64,000 nucleotides of DNA from NCBI GenBank assembly GCA_000687655.1, contig JHWR01000003.1, positions 62,001 to 126,000 on the forward strand, read 5' to 3'. This DNA comes from Lachnospiraceae bacterium YSB2008. Lineage in GTDB: Bacteria; Bacillota; Clostridia; Lachnospirales; Lachnospiraceae. The notes beneath the pieces were generated by a model that ran no database searches, was not told the DNA's origin, and saw nothing but the letters and a program-made list of their open reading frames with translations. The translations under genes and the position numbers were made by a program. Numbering within the stretch: position 1 is the stretch's first letter; each line of letters opens with the position of its first letter. Below are positions 1 through 8,028 of this stretch, one piece after another.

Positions 1-253
1 CCTGTATATCTACAGGGATACCACGACCATTATCTATAACGGTTATGGAATTATCCGGATTAATAAAAACCTGTATCTCTGAACAGTATCCTGCAAGTGC
101 TTCATCTACAGAGTTATCTACAATCTCATATACGAGATGATGAAGTCCTCTGGTTGAAGTACTTCCGATATACATACCGGGTCTTTTTCTAACAGCCTCA
201 AGACCTTCCAGAATCTGTATTTGGTCCGCGCCGTAGTTTTCTTTCTGTTCCAT
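1..253 (-). CDS. gyrB: DNA gyrase subunit B, N-terminal part (runs off the left edge)
   Basis: The first 84 residues of the GyrB ATPase domain, read leftward from the ATG at 253. The GHKL N-box ([10 protein letters not shown], residues 43-52) and the ATP-binding DNGRGIP motif (74-80) are visible, with the [10 protein letters not shown] segment before them. GyrB is the ATPase subunit of the type II topoisomerase that introduces negative supercoils. Only 2 bp separate it from the recF stop, so it is probably in the dnaA-dnaN-yaaA-recF-gyrB transcription unit typical of Firmicutes. The gene is cut only by the window edge. Confidence 0.97.
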   Translation of the reverse strand, partial: MEQKENYGADQIQILEGLEAVRKRPGMYIGSTSTRGLHHLVYEIVDNSVDEALAGYCSEIQVFINPDNSITVIDNGRGIPVDIQ

Positions 254-255
254 GA

Positions 256-1347
256 TTATCTCCTGTTCTCAACTGTTACAGTTCCATTTGTCACGTTTAT
301 AATCTTATCTATATTTATTCTCTCTTTTATAAAATCATCATATCCCGTACATGTTATGATGCACTGTATATCTTTGACTTTATTGAGGAGAGCATCTCTT
401 CTCTTACTGTCAAGCTCAGACATGACATCATCAAGAAGAAGAATGGGATTATCATCAATAATCTTTTTGGTAAGCTCAATCTCCGAAAGCTTGAGTGACA
501 GAGCTGCTGTTCTCTGCTGCCCCTGGGATCCGTAGAGCCTTACATCCTTTCCATTTATGAATATTCCTATATCGTCCCTGTGAGGACCTATCTGAGTACT
601 CATATATTTGAGGTCCATATCCCTCTTTTTCTTTAAATCTTTATCATATTCATATTCCAGAACGGAAGCCTCGTATCTGAGTTCAATCTCTTCCTTTCCG
701 GATGTCAGTGAAAGATGAATATCTTTGATTATTTCATTCATCATCTGAATGAAGTTTCTTCTCTCTTTGACGATTTTTACGCCGCAGGAGACCAGCTGAT
801 CATCCCACACATCAAGTGTATCTATCAGCTTATTATCAAAACTAATACTTCTTAGAAGATTATTTCTTTGATTGATTATCTTATTGTAAGTACCCAGATT
901 ACTGTAATAAATCTTACTTAACTGGCAGAGTGATGTGTCCATGAACTTACGTCTTTCATTTGGACCATCCTTAATGATAGAGAGATCTTCAGGTGAAAAG
1001 AATATAATATTTACCATACCGAAGAGCTCTGCAACTCTCCTTATTGGAAGTCCGTCTATGGCAGCACCTTTATTTCCATTTCTGCGAAGATGCATATCTA
1101 TGCGTCTGTCTACTTCCTTCTTCTCAATGTTCAGCTTTATATGAGCTTCTTCTTCATCGAATCTTATAATTTCTTTATCCTTGGCTCCTCTGTGCGACTT
1201 CGTAGTTGCAACCAGATACAGGGCTTCAAGGATATTCGTCTTCCCCTGGGCATTATCCCCATAGAGAATATTGATTCCATGACTGAATTCTATCTCTGCT
1301 TTTTCATAATTTCTATAATTTCTAAGTGCCAGCTTATCTACATACAT
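256..1347 (-). CDS. recF: RecF DNA repair/recombination ATPase
   Basis: 363 aa, normal RecF length. SMC-like ABC ATPase that loads RecA at single-strand gaps together with RecO and RecR. Walker [10 protein letters not shown] lies at residues 30-38, the signature [14 protein letters not shown] at about 272-285, and Walker [13 protein letters not shown] follows. It lies 8 bp after the S4-domain gene and 2 bp before gyrB, the conserved Firmicutes order. Nothing odd was seen. Confidence 0.97.
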   Translation of the reverse strand: MYVDKLALRNYRNYEKAEIEFSHGINILYGDNAQGKTNILEALYLVATTKSHRGAKDKEIIRFDEEEAHIKLNIEKKEVDRRIDMHLRRNGNKGAAIDGLPIRRVAELFGMVNIIFFSPEDLSIIKDGPNERRKFMDTSLCQLSKIYYSNLGTYNKIINQRNNLLRSISFDNKLIDTLDVWDDQLVSCGVKIVKERRNFIQMMNEIIKDIHLSLTSGKEEIELRYEASVLEYEYDKDLKKKRDMDLKYMSTQIGPHRDDIGIFINGKDVRLYGSQGQQRTAALSLKLSEIELTKKIIDDNPILLLDDVMSELDSKRRDALLNKVKDIQCIITCTGYDDFIKERINIDKIINVTNGTVTVENRR

Positions 1348-1355
1348 ATCTGAAT

Positions 1356-1562
1356 CTACTCTACTGAAACAGTTTCTCCGTTATAGGTAAATGTATCGCC
1401 CGGTACGAGTTTCTTTCCTCTGCGGGTATCAACCTCACCATTAACCATTACCTGTCCATCCTGAATGACTATCTTTGCTTCTATACCGGAATCAACAAGT
1501 CCGGCAAGCTTCATAGCCTGACCAAGCTTTATGAATTCATCTTTAATCTTAATACTTTTCAT
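1356..1562 (-). CDS. yaaA: S4-domain RNA-binding protein YaaA/RlbA
   Basis: 68 aa, essentially a single S4 RNA-binding fold: IKLGQAMKLAGLVDSGIEAK then VMVNGEVDTRRGKKLVPGD, the typical alpha-L core for structured RNA. In B. subtilis the homologue sits between dnaN and recF, exactly as here, and is linked to ribosome assembly. Start is ATG at 1562, 34 bp after dnaN. The function in this organism is inferred from family and position. Confidence 0.93.
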   Translation of the reverse strand: MKSIKIKDEFIKLGQAMKLAGLVDSGIEAKIVIQDGQVMVNGEVDTRRGKKLVPGDTFTYNGETVSVE

Positions 1563-1596
1563 AATTATTCTTTCTGAAAAATGAATTGCTCAAATC

Positions 1597-2712
1597 TTAA
1601 TATGCTGCAGAATTAATGTTGATAGGAAGTATTACATATGTAAAGCTTTCCTGATCATCCTTTATTATACAAGGATTCTTAGAATCACTCATATATATGC
1701 TTACTCTGTCATCATCGATTACACGAAGTGCATCCAGAAGGAACTTAGGATTGAAACCTATAACGATCTCTCCGCCTTCCTTATCAACTTCAATATTCTC
1801 ATTGAATGATCCCATATTCGTATCAACTCTGAGATACATATTGTTATCATCCTTAACACTTACGATTATAGGCTTCTTATCTGTTTCCTGGATAAGAAGG
1901 GTAGTTCTGTCTATAGCATCAATAAGCTCTTTCTTATCAACATTTACTATCATGCTGTGATCAATAGACATGAATCTTGAAATCTTATAATACTCACCTT
2001 CAATAAGTCTTGATATAACCTTTGTCTTACCAAATTCAAACATTACATAGTTATTCTCGAAGTAGATATTAACCTTATCATCAACTCCGCCATTTATTAT
2101 TTTTATAAGTTCAAGAAGTGACTTGCCAGGAATTATTACTGAAACATTCTGGTTTGTATCAGCCAGCTCTACATTTCTCACTGATATTCTCTTACCGTCG
2201 ATAGAAACAACTGTAAGCTTATCACCGTTAACTTCGAAATATTCACCTGTCATGATAGGATTATTCTCATTATCTGATATTGAGAATATAGTCTGTCTTA
2301 TGATTTCACGAAGAGTAAACTCAGAAATCTCAATATGCTTATCTGTATTAAGAGTAGGAATATTAACAAAATCATTACCGGACTTATAAGCTATGGTATA
2401 TTTTGTCTTCTGACATGTAATGACAGCTCTTATCTCATCTTCTGTATCAACAGTAATATCATCATCAGGAAGCTTTCTTACAATATCCATGAAAAGCTTT
2501 GCTTCTATAGCACTTGTTCCGTCCTTAATGACAGTTCCTTCTATATATGTTTCTATTCCGAGGTCAGTATTGTTTGATGTAAATTTAATCTTACCCTGAG
2601 CAGCTTCAATAAGAACACACTGAAGAATAGGATATGTTGTTTTATTTGAAACAGCTTTACTAACAATATTAAGACCGGCTACAAGTTCTTCTTTCTTACA
2701 TTTGATAATCAT
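1597..2712 (-). CDS. dnaN: DNA polymerase III beta sliding clamp
   Basis: 371 aa, the usual length of the three-domain beta clamp. It opens with MIIKCKKEELVAGLNIVSKA and ends with the conserved clamp C-terminus SFTYVILPININ. The clamp tethers the replicative polymerase to DNA and recruits repair and initiation-control proteins. It follows dnaA across a 179-bp AT-rich spacer that holds a DnaA box. The ATG at 2712 is preceded on the minus strand by GAGAGGGAGATC, a strong ribosome binding site. Confidence 0.97.
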   Translation of the reverse strand: MIIKCKKEELVAGLNIVSKAVSNKTTYPILQCVLIEAAQGKIKFTSNNTDLGIETYIEGTVIKDGTSAIEAKLFMDIVRKLPDDDITVDTEDEIRAVITCQKTKYTIAYKSGNDFVNIPTLNTDKHIEISEFTLREIIRQTIFSISDNENNPIMTGEYFEVNGDKLTVVSIDGKRISVRNVELADTNQNVSVIIPGKSLLELIKIINGGVDDKVNIYFENNYVMFEFGKTKVISRLIEGEYYKISRFMSIDHSMIVNVDKKELIDAIDRTTLLIQETDKKPIIVSVKDDNNMYLRVDTNMGSFNENIEVDKEGGEIVIGFNPKFLLDALRVIDDDRVSIYMSDSKNPCIIKDDQESFTYVILPININSAAY

Positions 2713-2891
2713 AATGATCTCCCTCTCAGTTTTGCCCGCAGGCTATTAATAGTATATATATATATTAACAATTATAGTAATAAGTCATGTTATATTGTTG
2801 ATAACTCATGTTTTGCTTGTAAATGTAACGTTTTTCGGCGTTACTTATATGTTGATTTTAATAGCACAGATTCAACATAAATAACAAAGCA
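2713..2891. other. dnaA-dnaN spacer, candidate origin element with one DnaA box
   Basis: 179 bp, very AT-rich, with a run of alternating TA at about 2750-2766. One perfect DnaA box (TTATCAACA on the minus strand) lies at 2796-2804 within the longer GAGTTATCAACA, which recurs in the inverted repeat near 25.0 kb. A small hairpin GTAACG/CGTTAC with an 8-nt loop (2825-2844) lies downstream of dnaA but has no clear T-run. In many Firmicutes this spacer is part of oriC; a single clear box is fewer than usual. Confidence 0.55.
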
Positions 2892-4265
2892 TTATTCAGT
2901 AGGATTAATCTTCTTTACCATTACTTCGATGTTAGCCTTGAATGCAGGATCAACATTCATTTTTTCCAACACTTTATTAACACCACTAATAACAGTTGCG
3001 TGGTTCTTTCCGCCGACTATTTCACCTATGGCATGAAGACTCTTATCTGTATAAGTCCTGCAGAGATACATTACTATCTGTCTTGCAAGAGCTATATCTG
3101 CATTCTTCTTCTTGGACTTAATGTCGTTCTCAGAAATATCTGTATGCTCGGAAACAACCTTGAGTATAAGTTCAGGTGTTATAGCAACGCTGGACTCTTT
3201 GGATATGAGATCCTTCAGAGTTTCCTGAGCCAGATCAACTGTTATACTTTCTCCTGTAAGATTGGCAAATATACTTATCTTATTGAGAGCACCTTCAAGT
3301 TCTCTTACATTTGAAACAATGTTTTCAGCAATATATGTGAATACTTCTTCAGGAATGTTGGTAAGTTTCTTATTCTCTGCCTTTTTATGAAGAATAGCCA
3401 TACGGGTTTCATAATCAGGTTCATGGATGTCTATTGGAACACCCCATTCGAATCTGGAACGAAGTCTCTCATCAAGAGAATTGAATTCCTTAGGTGGTCT
3501 ATCCGAGGATATGATAATCTGTTTCTTTTCTTCATACAGATAATTAAATGTATTGAAGAATTCTATCTGTGTTCTTTCACGTCCTATGATTTCCTGAATA
3601 TCGTCTATGATAAGTACATCAACCTGTCTGTACTTGGCTCTGAATTCATCAGTCTTATTGTTCTGTATAGCAGTGATGATTTCATTTGTGAATTTCTCTG
3701 AAGTTACATAGAGAACATTCTTTGTAGGATCATGCTGAATTATATAATGAGCTATACTCTGGATAAGATGAGTCTTTCCAAGTCCTGATCCACCATAAAG
3801 GAAAAGAGGATTGTAATTATCCTGACTTGGCATATCAGCTATGGCAAGACATGTTGCAAGAGCATGCTTATTACTGTCACCCGGAACGAAGTTATCAAAT
3901 GTATAGTACTCATTGAGATTACTCTTCTTCACGGCAGACTTATACTCTTCATTATCATCTCCGGATTTTTCATTATTCTCATTTTTCATATAGCTGGATT
4001 TCTCATCTATTGCGAGATCTATATCAGGATTGTTGAGAACCTGTCTTATAGCTGACAGAAGATAAAGGTCGTAACCTTTCTTCAGAAGATATTCAACACC
4101 ATGTTTACCACGCTTCTCATCTACATAAAAGAAGATAGTATTGTCCTTGATATCAAAGATTTCAAGTGACCCTATCCATGTGGTAATTATTATATGTGGT
4201 ACATCACATTCAGTCTCAATAACCTTCAGTATTTTGGACCAGTTTTTCTTGATTTCCTCTTTCAT
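2892..4265 (-). CDS. dnaA: Chromosomal replication initiator DnaA
   Basis: 457 aa, full length. Domain I covers about residues 1-80 and a variable acidic linker about 90-118. The AAA+ domain carries Walker A YGGSGLGKTHL (about 157-167) and Walker B VLIIDDIQEI. The domain IV DNA-binding signature GGKNHATVISGVNKV lies near the C-terminus. DnaA binds TTATNCACA-type boxes and opens the origin. A perfect box and a sigma-A-like promoter lie just upstream (4302-4342), consistent with autoregulation. Start ATG at 4265, preceded by GAAGGGAT. Confidence 0.98.
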   Translation of the reverse strand: MKEEIKKNWSKILKVIETECDVPHIIITTWIGSLEIFDIKDNTIFFYVDEKRGKHGVEYLLKKGYDLYLLSAIRQVLNNPDIDLAIDEKSSYMKNENNEKSGDDNEEYKSAVKKSNLNEYYTFDNFVPGDSNKHALATCLAIADMPSQDNYNPLFLYGGSGLGKTHLIQSIAHYIIQHDPTKNVLYVTSEKFTNEIITAIQNNKTDEFRAKYRQVDVLIIDDIQEIIGRERTQIEFFNTFNYLYEEKKQIIISSDRPPKEFNSLDERLRSRFEWGVPIDIHEPDYETRMAILHKKAENKKLTNIPEEVFTYIAENIVSNVRELEGALNKISIFANLTGESITVDLAQETLKDLISKESSVAITPELILKVVSEHTDISENDIKSKKKNADIALARQIVMYLCRTYTDKSLHAIGEIVGGKNHATVISGVNKVLEKMNVDPAFKANIEVMVKKINPTE

Positions 4266-4301
4266 TTATAATCCCTTCAAAACGATATTTATCTAGGGTA
4301 T

Positions 4302-4342
4302 ATAATACACCAAAATGACGATTTTAACAAGGTTTATCAACA
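4302..4342 (-). promoter_or_regulatory. dnaA promoter with adjacent DnaA box
   Basis: On the minus strand, -35 TTGTTA (4325-4330) and -10 TATTAT (4302-4307) are separated by 17 bp, about 37 bp upstream of the dnaA ATG. A perfect DnaA box TTATCAACA reads on the plus strand at 4334-4342, directly upstream of the -35. This layout suits DnaA autorepression or origin function; the regulatory role is inferred. Confidence 0.7.
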
Positions 4343-4372
4343 CTTTAGAAGGGCTTAAATTATGAATTTAAC

Positions 4373-4401
4373 TTGACGATTAAAGACAGTTCATATAGAA
4401 T
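4373..4401 (+). promoter_or_regulatory. Promoter of tRNA-Arg
   Basis: -35 TTGACG (4373-4378), 17-bp spacer, -10 TAGAAT (4396-4401). The tRNA begins 10 bp downstream of the -10, so the transcript should start within a few bases of the mature 5' end. The promoter diverges from that of dnaA. Confidence 0.8.
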
Positions 4402-4411
4402 ACATATGTTT

Positions 4412-4485
4412 GTATCCGTAGCTCAGCTGGATAGAGCGTCCGCCTCCTAAGCGGAAGGTCGGGTGTTCGAATCACCTCGGGTACA
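4412..4485 (+). tRNA. tRNA-Arg (anticodon CCT)
   Basis: 74 nt cloverleaf. The acceptor stem GTATCCG (4412-4418) pairs with CGGGTAC (4478-4484, one G-T pair), discriminator A at 4485. Anticodon stem TCCGC/GCGGA encloses the loop CTCCTAA, giving CCT, which reads AGG. T-arm GGGTGTTCGAATCACC. The CCA end is not encoded. It is the only plus-strand gene in the first 17 kb and is followed by a terminator hairpin. Confidence 0.95.
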
Positions 4486-4510
4486 TTAAGAAGCACAAGT
4501 CGTGCAAAAT

Positions 4511-4550
4511 AAGAAAAACCACAACCTTTTCGGCTGTGGTTTTTTCTTAT
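4511..4550. terminator. Bidirectional terminator between tRNA-Arg and jag
   Basis: Inverted repeat with arms AAGAAAAACCACA and TGTGGTTTTTTCTT around a TTTTC loop; A-rich on the left and T-rich on the right, so it can serve both the plus-strand tRNA and the minus-strand yidC-jag unit. Confidence 0.85.
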
Positions 4551-4565
4551 GTAGATCAATTCTAT

Positions 4566-5195
4566 TTACTTCTTCTTAAGGTATACAACTACCTTTCTGT
4601 AAGGCTCTTCACCTTCACTTCTGGTAGCTACAAATTTATCTTGCTGAAGAGTTGAATGGATGATTCTTCTCTCGTATGGATTCATTGGTTCAAGAACAAA
4701 CTGTCTTCTTGACTTCTTTACCTTGTAAGCTATGTTCTTAGCAAGGTTTTCAAGAGTTTCTTTTCTTCTTGCTCTGTAGTTTTCTGTATCCATCTTGATC
4801 TTGATGTACTTATCCTTCTTCTTGTTTACGAAGAGGCTTGTAAGGTACTGAAGTGAATCAAGAGTCTGACCTCTCTTACCTATAAGAATACCCATCTCAG
4901 GTCCTTCAAGGTCTATGGACATTTCATTTTTCTCTTCATCAAAATCAATATTAACCTTAACATCCATATCCATTGCTTTGAAGAGATTATCAAGATATTC
5001 TCTTGTCATGGATACGATATCATCTTCTTTGAGTCTTGCGTTAATGATTGCAGGCTTTGAACCGATTCCAAGGAATCCTGCACTGCCTTCAGAAACTATA
5101 TCAATATCGAGCTTAGATGATTCAACTCCAAGGTCAGCTGCTGCTTCCATGGTAGCTTCCTCTACAGACTTAGCCCTATATTCCTTATACTCCAT
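4566..5195 (-). CDS. khpB: Jag/KhpB RNA-binding protein
   Basis: 209 aa. N-terminal Jag_N segment (YKEYRAKSVEEATMEAAADL, residues 3-22), a KH domain with GILIGKRGQTLDSLQYL in the middle, and a C-terminal R3H domain with PYERRIIHSTLQ. KhpB/Jag binds RNA and affects cell elongation and division in Gram-positives. Its start shares one base with the yidC stop (TAATG type), so the two are translationally coupled, as in most Firmicutes. It is the last gene of the rpmH-rnpA-yidD-yidC-jag unit. Confidence 0.95.
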   Translation of the reverse strand: MEYKEYRAKSVEEATMEAAADLGVESSKLDIDIVSEGSAGFLGIGSKPAIINARLKEDDIVSMTREYLDNLFKAMDMDVKVNIDFDEEKNEMSIDLEGPEMGILIGKRGQTLDSLQYLTSLFVNKKKDKYIKIKMDTENYRARRKETLENLAKNIAYKVKKSRRQFVLEPMNPYERRIIHSTLQQDKFVATRSEGEEPYRKVVVYLKKK

Positions 5196-6241
5196 TATTT
5201 ATTTTCTCCTTTTTCGTTGTACCTTGCGAGAGCGTTTGCTTTTGATGCAAGACTGCCTTTCTTATATTCTACAGCAGGCTTCTCTGTTTCATCACTGTCT
5301 GAATCAACAGGTGAAGTATAATTCTTAAGTCTTGCACTACTGTACTTAGCCATATTTTCAGAATCATCAGCTGAATCATCCTGACTGCCATACATGTTTT
5401 CCATCATTCTGTCCATGAATGACTTCTTACCCTTAGCTTCATCCTTTGCATTCTTTATTGCAGCTTTGGCTTTAGATTTCTCAACTATTCTTTCCATATC
5501 ACAATGATCGAAGTAAATATTTGTTCCGAGTGTGATAAGGAAACCTATAAGAGCACTTGATATCCAGTAAACACCAAGACCCATAGGAAGTGATAAACAG
5601 ATAAAGAATGAGAAGAGTGGCATGATAAACATGGTATTTCTCATTGATTTCATCTGAGCATCCTGCTGAGCATCTCCTGTTGACTGCATAGGGGTAACAA
5701 GCATACTGAGAAGCTGGAATACAAATGAAAGGATAGGAATCATAAGTGTCCAATGTTTCCATCCATTTGCATTAGGGGCAATACTGAGGTTGAACTGTTT
5801 CTGGAATTCAGAACCCATACCAAAAAGGTAATTAGCCTTTTCTGAGGCACCCTGAATATATGTATCAGTATTTCTAAATACCTCATATACTCCCCAAAGT
5901 ACCGGAAGCTGTATAAGCATGGTAATACAGCCTGTTGACTGCTTAATACCATATTCTTTTCTAAGTGCAGCAGATTCCTGATTCAACTTCATCATAGACT
6001 GCTGATCTTTTTTACCTTTATACTTCTTATTGATCTTGTCAAACTCCGGTTTAAGGAACTGCTGTATCCTTCCGGATTTAGACATATTGAAGTTAAAAGG
6101 GAAAAGAAGAAGTCTTATGATAAGAGTGAGCGTGAAAATACTGAGAGCAACACTCTCTATACCCATACCTGCAAAGCAATGGTACAGTACATTTATGAGC
6201 TTACCAAAAAGCCATGCAAGTGGTTTGCTGATTGCTGTCAT
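5195..6241 (-). CDS. yidC: Membrane protein insertase YidC/SpoIIIJ
   Basis: 348 aa. Polytopic 60 kDa inner-membrane-protein family insertase with an N-terminal hydrophobic segment, the conserved arginine in TLIIRLLLFPFNF that forms the hydrophilic groove, the GCITMLIQLPVLWGVYEVFR segment, and further membrane spans, then a charged cytoplasmic tail (about residues 255-348). It inserts membrane proteins alone or with SecYEG. Start ATG at 6241 has a strong AAAGGAG site 11 bp after the yidD stop. No lipobox signal sequence was seen, unlike B. subtilis SpoIIIJ. Confidence 0.96.
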   Translation of the reverse strand: MTAISKPLAWLFGKLINVLYHCFAGMGIESVALSIFTLTLIIRLLLFPFNFNMSKSGRIQQFLKPEFDKINKKYKGKKDQQSMMKLNQESAALRKEYGIKQSTGCITMLIQLPVLWGVYEVFRNTDTYIQGASEKANYLFGMGSEFQKQFNLSIAPNANGWKHWTLMIPILSFVFQLLSMLVTPMQSTGDAQQDAQMKSMRNTMFIMPLFSFFICLSLPMGLGVYWISSALIGFLITLGTNIYFDHCDMERIVEKSKAKAAIKNAKDEAKGKKSFMDRMMENMYGSQDDSADDSENMAKYSSARLKNYTSPVDSDSDETEKPAVEYKKGSLASKANALARYNEKGENK

Positions 6242-6252
6242 CTGTTTCTCCT

Positions 6253-6477
6253 TTAAGGAACAGGGTCATAACCTCCGTCATTGAAGGGGTTACACCTTAG
6301 TATCCTCCAAATAGTAAGAGCGGTTCCTTTTAAAAAACCATATTTCTTATATGCCTCTATAGCATAATTCGAACAAGTAGGATAGAAGATACATGTTCCA
6401 TGTCTTTTAAGTGGCGATAAAAATCTCTGATAAAGTCTAATTAAATAAATACAAACCTTTGACATATTCTTTCCCAT
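6253..6477 (-). CDS. yidD: Membrane protein insertion efficiency factor YidD
   Basis: 74 aa with the family hallmarks [19 protein letters not shown] and [15 protein letters not shown] short peripheral membrane protein that assists YidC-dependent insertion. It lies between rnpA (22 bp) and yidC (11 bp) as in most bacteria. An internal ATG four codons later (MSKVCI) is possible; neither start has a well-placed Shine-Dalgarno sequence, so the N-terminus is uncertain. Confidence 0.94.
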   Translation of the reverse strand: MGKNMSKVCIYLIRLYQRFLSPLKRHGTCIFYPTCSNYAIEAYKKYGFLKGTALTIWRILRCNPFNDGGYDPVP

Positions 6478-6499
6478 TAATAAGAAAAATACTTTCCTA

Positions 6500-6835
6500 T
6501 TATATAAACAATCCGTGCAGCTTCAATAAATGAAGGTAAGCACTTTCGATAGTGGCAAATTTTTCGCCCTTGGATGTATTTCTGGCTATTATAACAATGT
6601 CATATCCAGGCTTAAGTGTATCTTTATTTAATCTGTAACTTTCTCTTATGAGTCTTACGACTCTGTGTCTTACAACACTGTTGCCAACTTTCTTACTTAC
6701 AGAGATCCCGATTCTACTGTATTCCAAATTGTTGGCGGCGGAATACATCACTAAATATTTGTTGGCATACGATTTCTTTTGGTCATAGACCTTGCCAAAA
6801 TCTCTGTAGTTTTTGAGTGAATGAATATTCTTCAT
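6500..6835 (-). CDS. rnpA: Ribonuclease P protein component
   Basis: 111 aa, normal length. Protein cofactor of RNase P that helps bind precursor tRNA. The RNR region reads [18 protein letters not shown], so the usual RNRxKR core is RHRVVR here (Asn to His, Lys to Val), a noticeable variation. The rest of the fold ([22 protein letters not shown]) is typical. It lies downstream of rpmH, separated by a hairpin that may attenuate transcription. Confidence 0.94.
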   Translation of the reverse strand: MKNIHSLKNYRDFGKVYDQKKSYANKYLVMYSAANNLEYSRIGISVSKKVGNSVVRHRVVRLIRESYRLNKDTLKPGYDIVIIARNTSKGEKFATIESAYLHLLKLHGLFI

Positions 6836-6850
6836 ATTTTCACCAAATTA

Positions 6851-6874
6851 AAAGGTCACGAGAAAGTGACCTTT
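6851..6874 (-). terminator. Hairpin after rpmH (terminator or attenuator)
   Basis: Perfect 9-bp stem AAAGGTCAC/GTGACCTTT with a 6-nt loop, followed on the minus strand by TTTTAATTT. It overlaps the rpmH stop codon. It would end or reduce read-through from the highly expressed rpmH into rnpA. Confidence 0.75.
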
Positions 6875-7007
6875 ACGCTGAGATAGCTTTTCTTCCCTTT
6901 GCTCTTCTGGCTGACAGAACCTTACGTCCATTAGCTGTGCTCATTCTCTTTCTGAAACCATGAACCTTTGATCTGTGTCTTGTGTTTGGCTGAAATGTCA
7001 TCTTCAT
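6873..7007 (-). CDS. rpmH: Ribosomal protein L34
   Basis: 44 aa, the usual L34 length: starts [20 protein letters not shown] and continues with [20 protein letters not shown], matching the family almost throughout. Component of the large ribosomal subunit. The ATG at 7007 is preceded by AAAGGAGATTACTGTT on the minus strand. First gene of the rpmH-rnpA-yidD-yidC-jag cluster, with its own strong promoter upstream. Confidence 0.97.
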   Translation of the reverse strand: MKMTFQPNTRHRSKVHGFRKRMSTANGRKVLSARRAKGRKAISA

Positions 7008-7105
7008 AACAGTAATCTCCTTTCTATAAATTTATTCTTTTTATTCGGTATCCTTTTATATATGAAGTTAATAATCAAAAATATAAAAAAGATACAGACC
7101 TAGAC

Positions 7106-7134
7106 ATTTTAGAGAAAATGTGTATAAAAGTCAA
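7106..7134 (-). promoter_or_regulatory. rpmH promoter with a DnaA-box-like sequence in its spacer
   Basis: Minus strand: -35 TTGACT (7129-7134), 17-bp spacer, -10 TAAAAT (7106-7111). The spacer contains TTATACACA (7119-7127 on the minus strand), a match to the TTATNCACA DnaA box consensus. The long AT-rich 5' leader down to 7008 holds no further gene. Confidence 0.7.
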
Positions 7135-7141
7135 GAAAAAC

Positions 7142-8011
7142 TTACATTACCAGGTATCCCTGCAGCCATATATCCCCTCGGAATCTTCTTCCCGGAAGAG
7201 GCTCACCTACAAGATCCTTTGCATTTATACAAATATTCAGCTTATAACCCAGACTTTCAATTGTCATGTCATACAGCTGTTCATTTGTAAATGTATTGAA
7301 CAATTTTTTAACTTCAAGTATATAACCGATAACCCTGTAACTGTCAGCTTCGATACCTATAGGAAGGAAGGTTGAATCTATAACTGAAAGCACATCCTCA
7401 GAATTATCTTCAATTCTTGTTATGGTCTGGTTGTAGATTTCAATATCCATTTCAGTGATGGTATTGATGGCGTCTACATTTCCCTTTTTTGCATGTTCCA
7501 TGAGAATCTTCTTTTTTTTCTGAAGGGCTTCTCTCTGTTCATCAGGATATGCATCCTTTTCAATAGGAAGGATTATGGTTCCGTCAGTCGAAAGTCCTGA
7601 CAGCATCACAGTTGTAAGATTCCTGTTGTGGTACTTAAGAAGTCGGTCACATTCGGTTATGTTCTGTACATGGAACATGATTGCTATGAACATATCCCCT
7701 ACAGTACCTACATATGATTTGTTATAGGAATGTTCTTCAATATCTATAGCGTCTACGTTCGTGTAGTACTTTGGGCGGATATATGGAAAGTAATGCTCTA
7801 TTGAAAGAGATCCGTCACGGTCCATTTCCCCGACCAAAGACACACCTATTCCTGCACCGAAATCTCTGTCGAACTGAACGAGCGTTGACGTTTCGTTCAG
7901 AGTAGATGCAACCTTACGATTCGGTGAGGATAGGGTCTCTTTATATATTTCTTCAAGTTGTGAACGTGATTCTATATTACTGAATCCTACGGCACGCAGA
8001 TATTTGTGCAT
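7142..8011 (-). CDS. DUF3881 family protein
   Basis: 289 aa soluble protein beginning MHKYLRAVGFSNIESRSQLE, which resembles the DUF3881 family of Lachnospiraceae and relatives; the function is not known. No catalytic motif, signal peptide or membrane segment is evident. It lies 17 bp downstream of serS with a good AAAGGA site, so the two are probably co-transcribed. Family assignment is from memory of the N-terminal pattern and is moderately secure. Confidence 0.7.
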   Translation of the reverse strand: MHKYLRAVGFSNIESRSQLEEIYKETLSSPNRKVASTLNETSTLVQFDRDFGAGIGVSLVGEMDRDGSLSIEHYFPYIRPKYYTNVDAIDIEEHSYNKSYVGTVGDMFIAIMFHVQNITECDRLLKYHNRNLTTVMLSGLSTDGTIILPIEKDAYPDEQREALQKKKKILMEHAKKGNVDAINTITEMDIEIYNQTITRIEDNSEDVLSVIDSTFLPIGIEADSYRVIGYILEVKKLFNTFTNEQLYDMTIESLGYKLNICINAKDLVGEPLPGRRFRGDIWLQGYLVM

Positions 8012-8028
8012 GTGTGATCCTTTCTTTC

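Noticed and set aside
2745-2770. Alternating TA run as a microsatellite of interest
   Set aside because: Ordinary AT-rich origin-region DNA; no evidence of function beyond likely easy unwinding.
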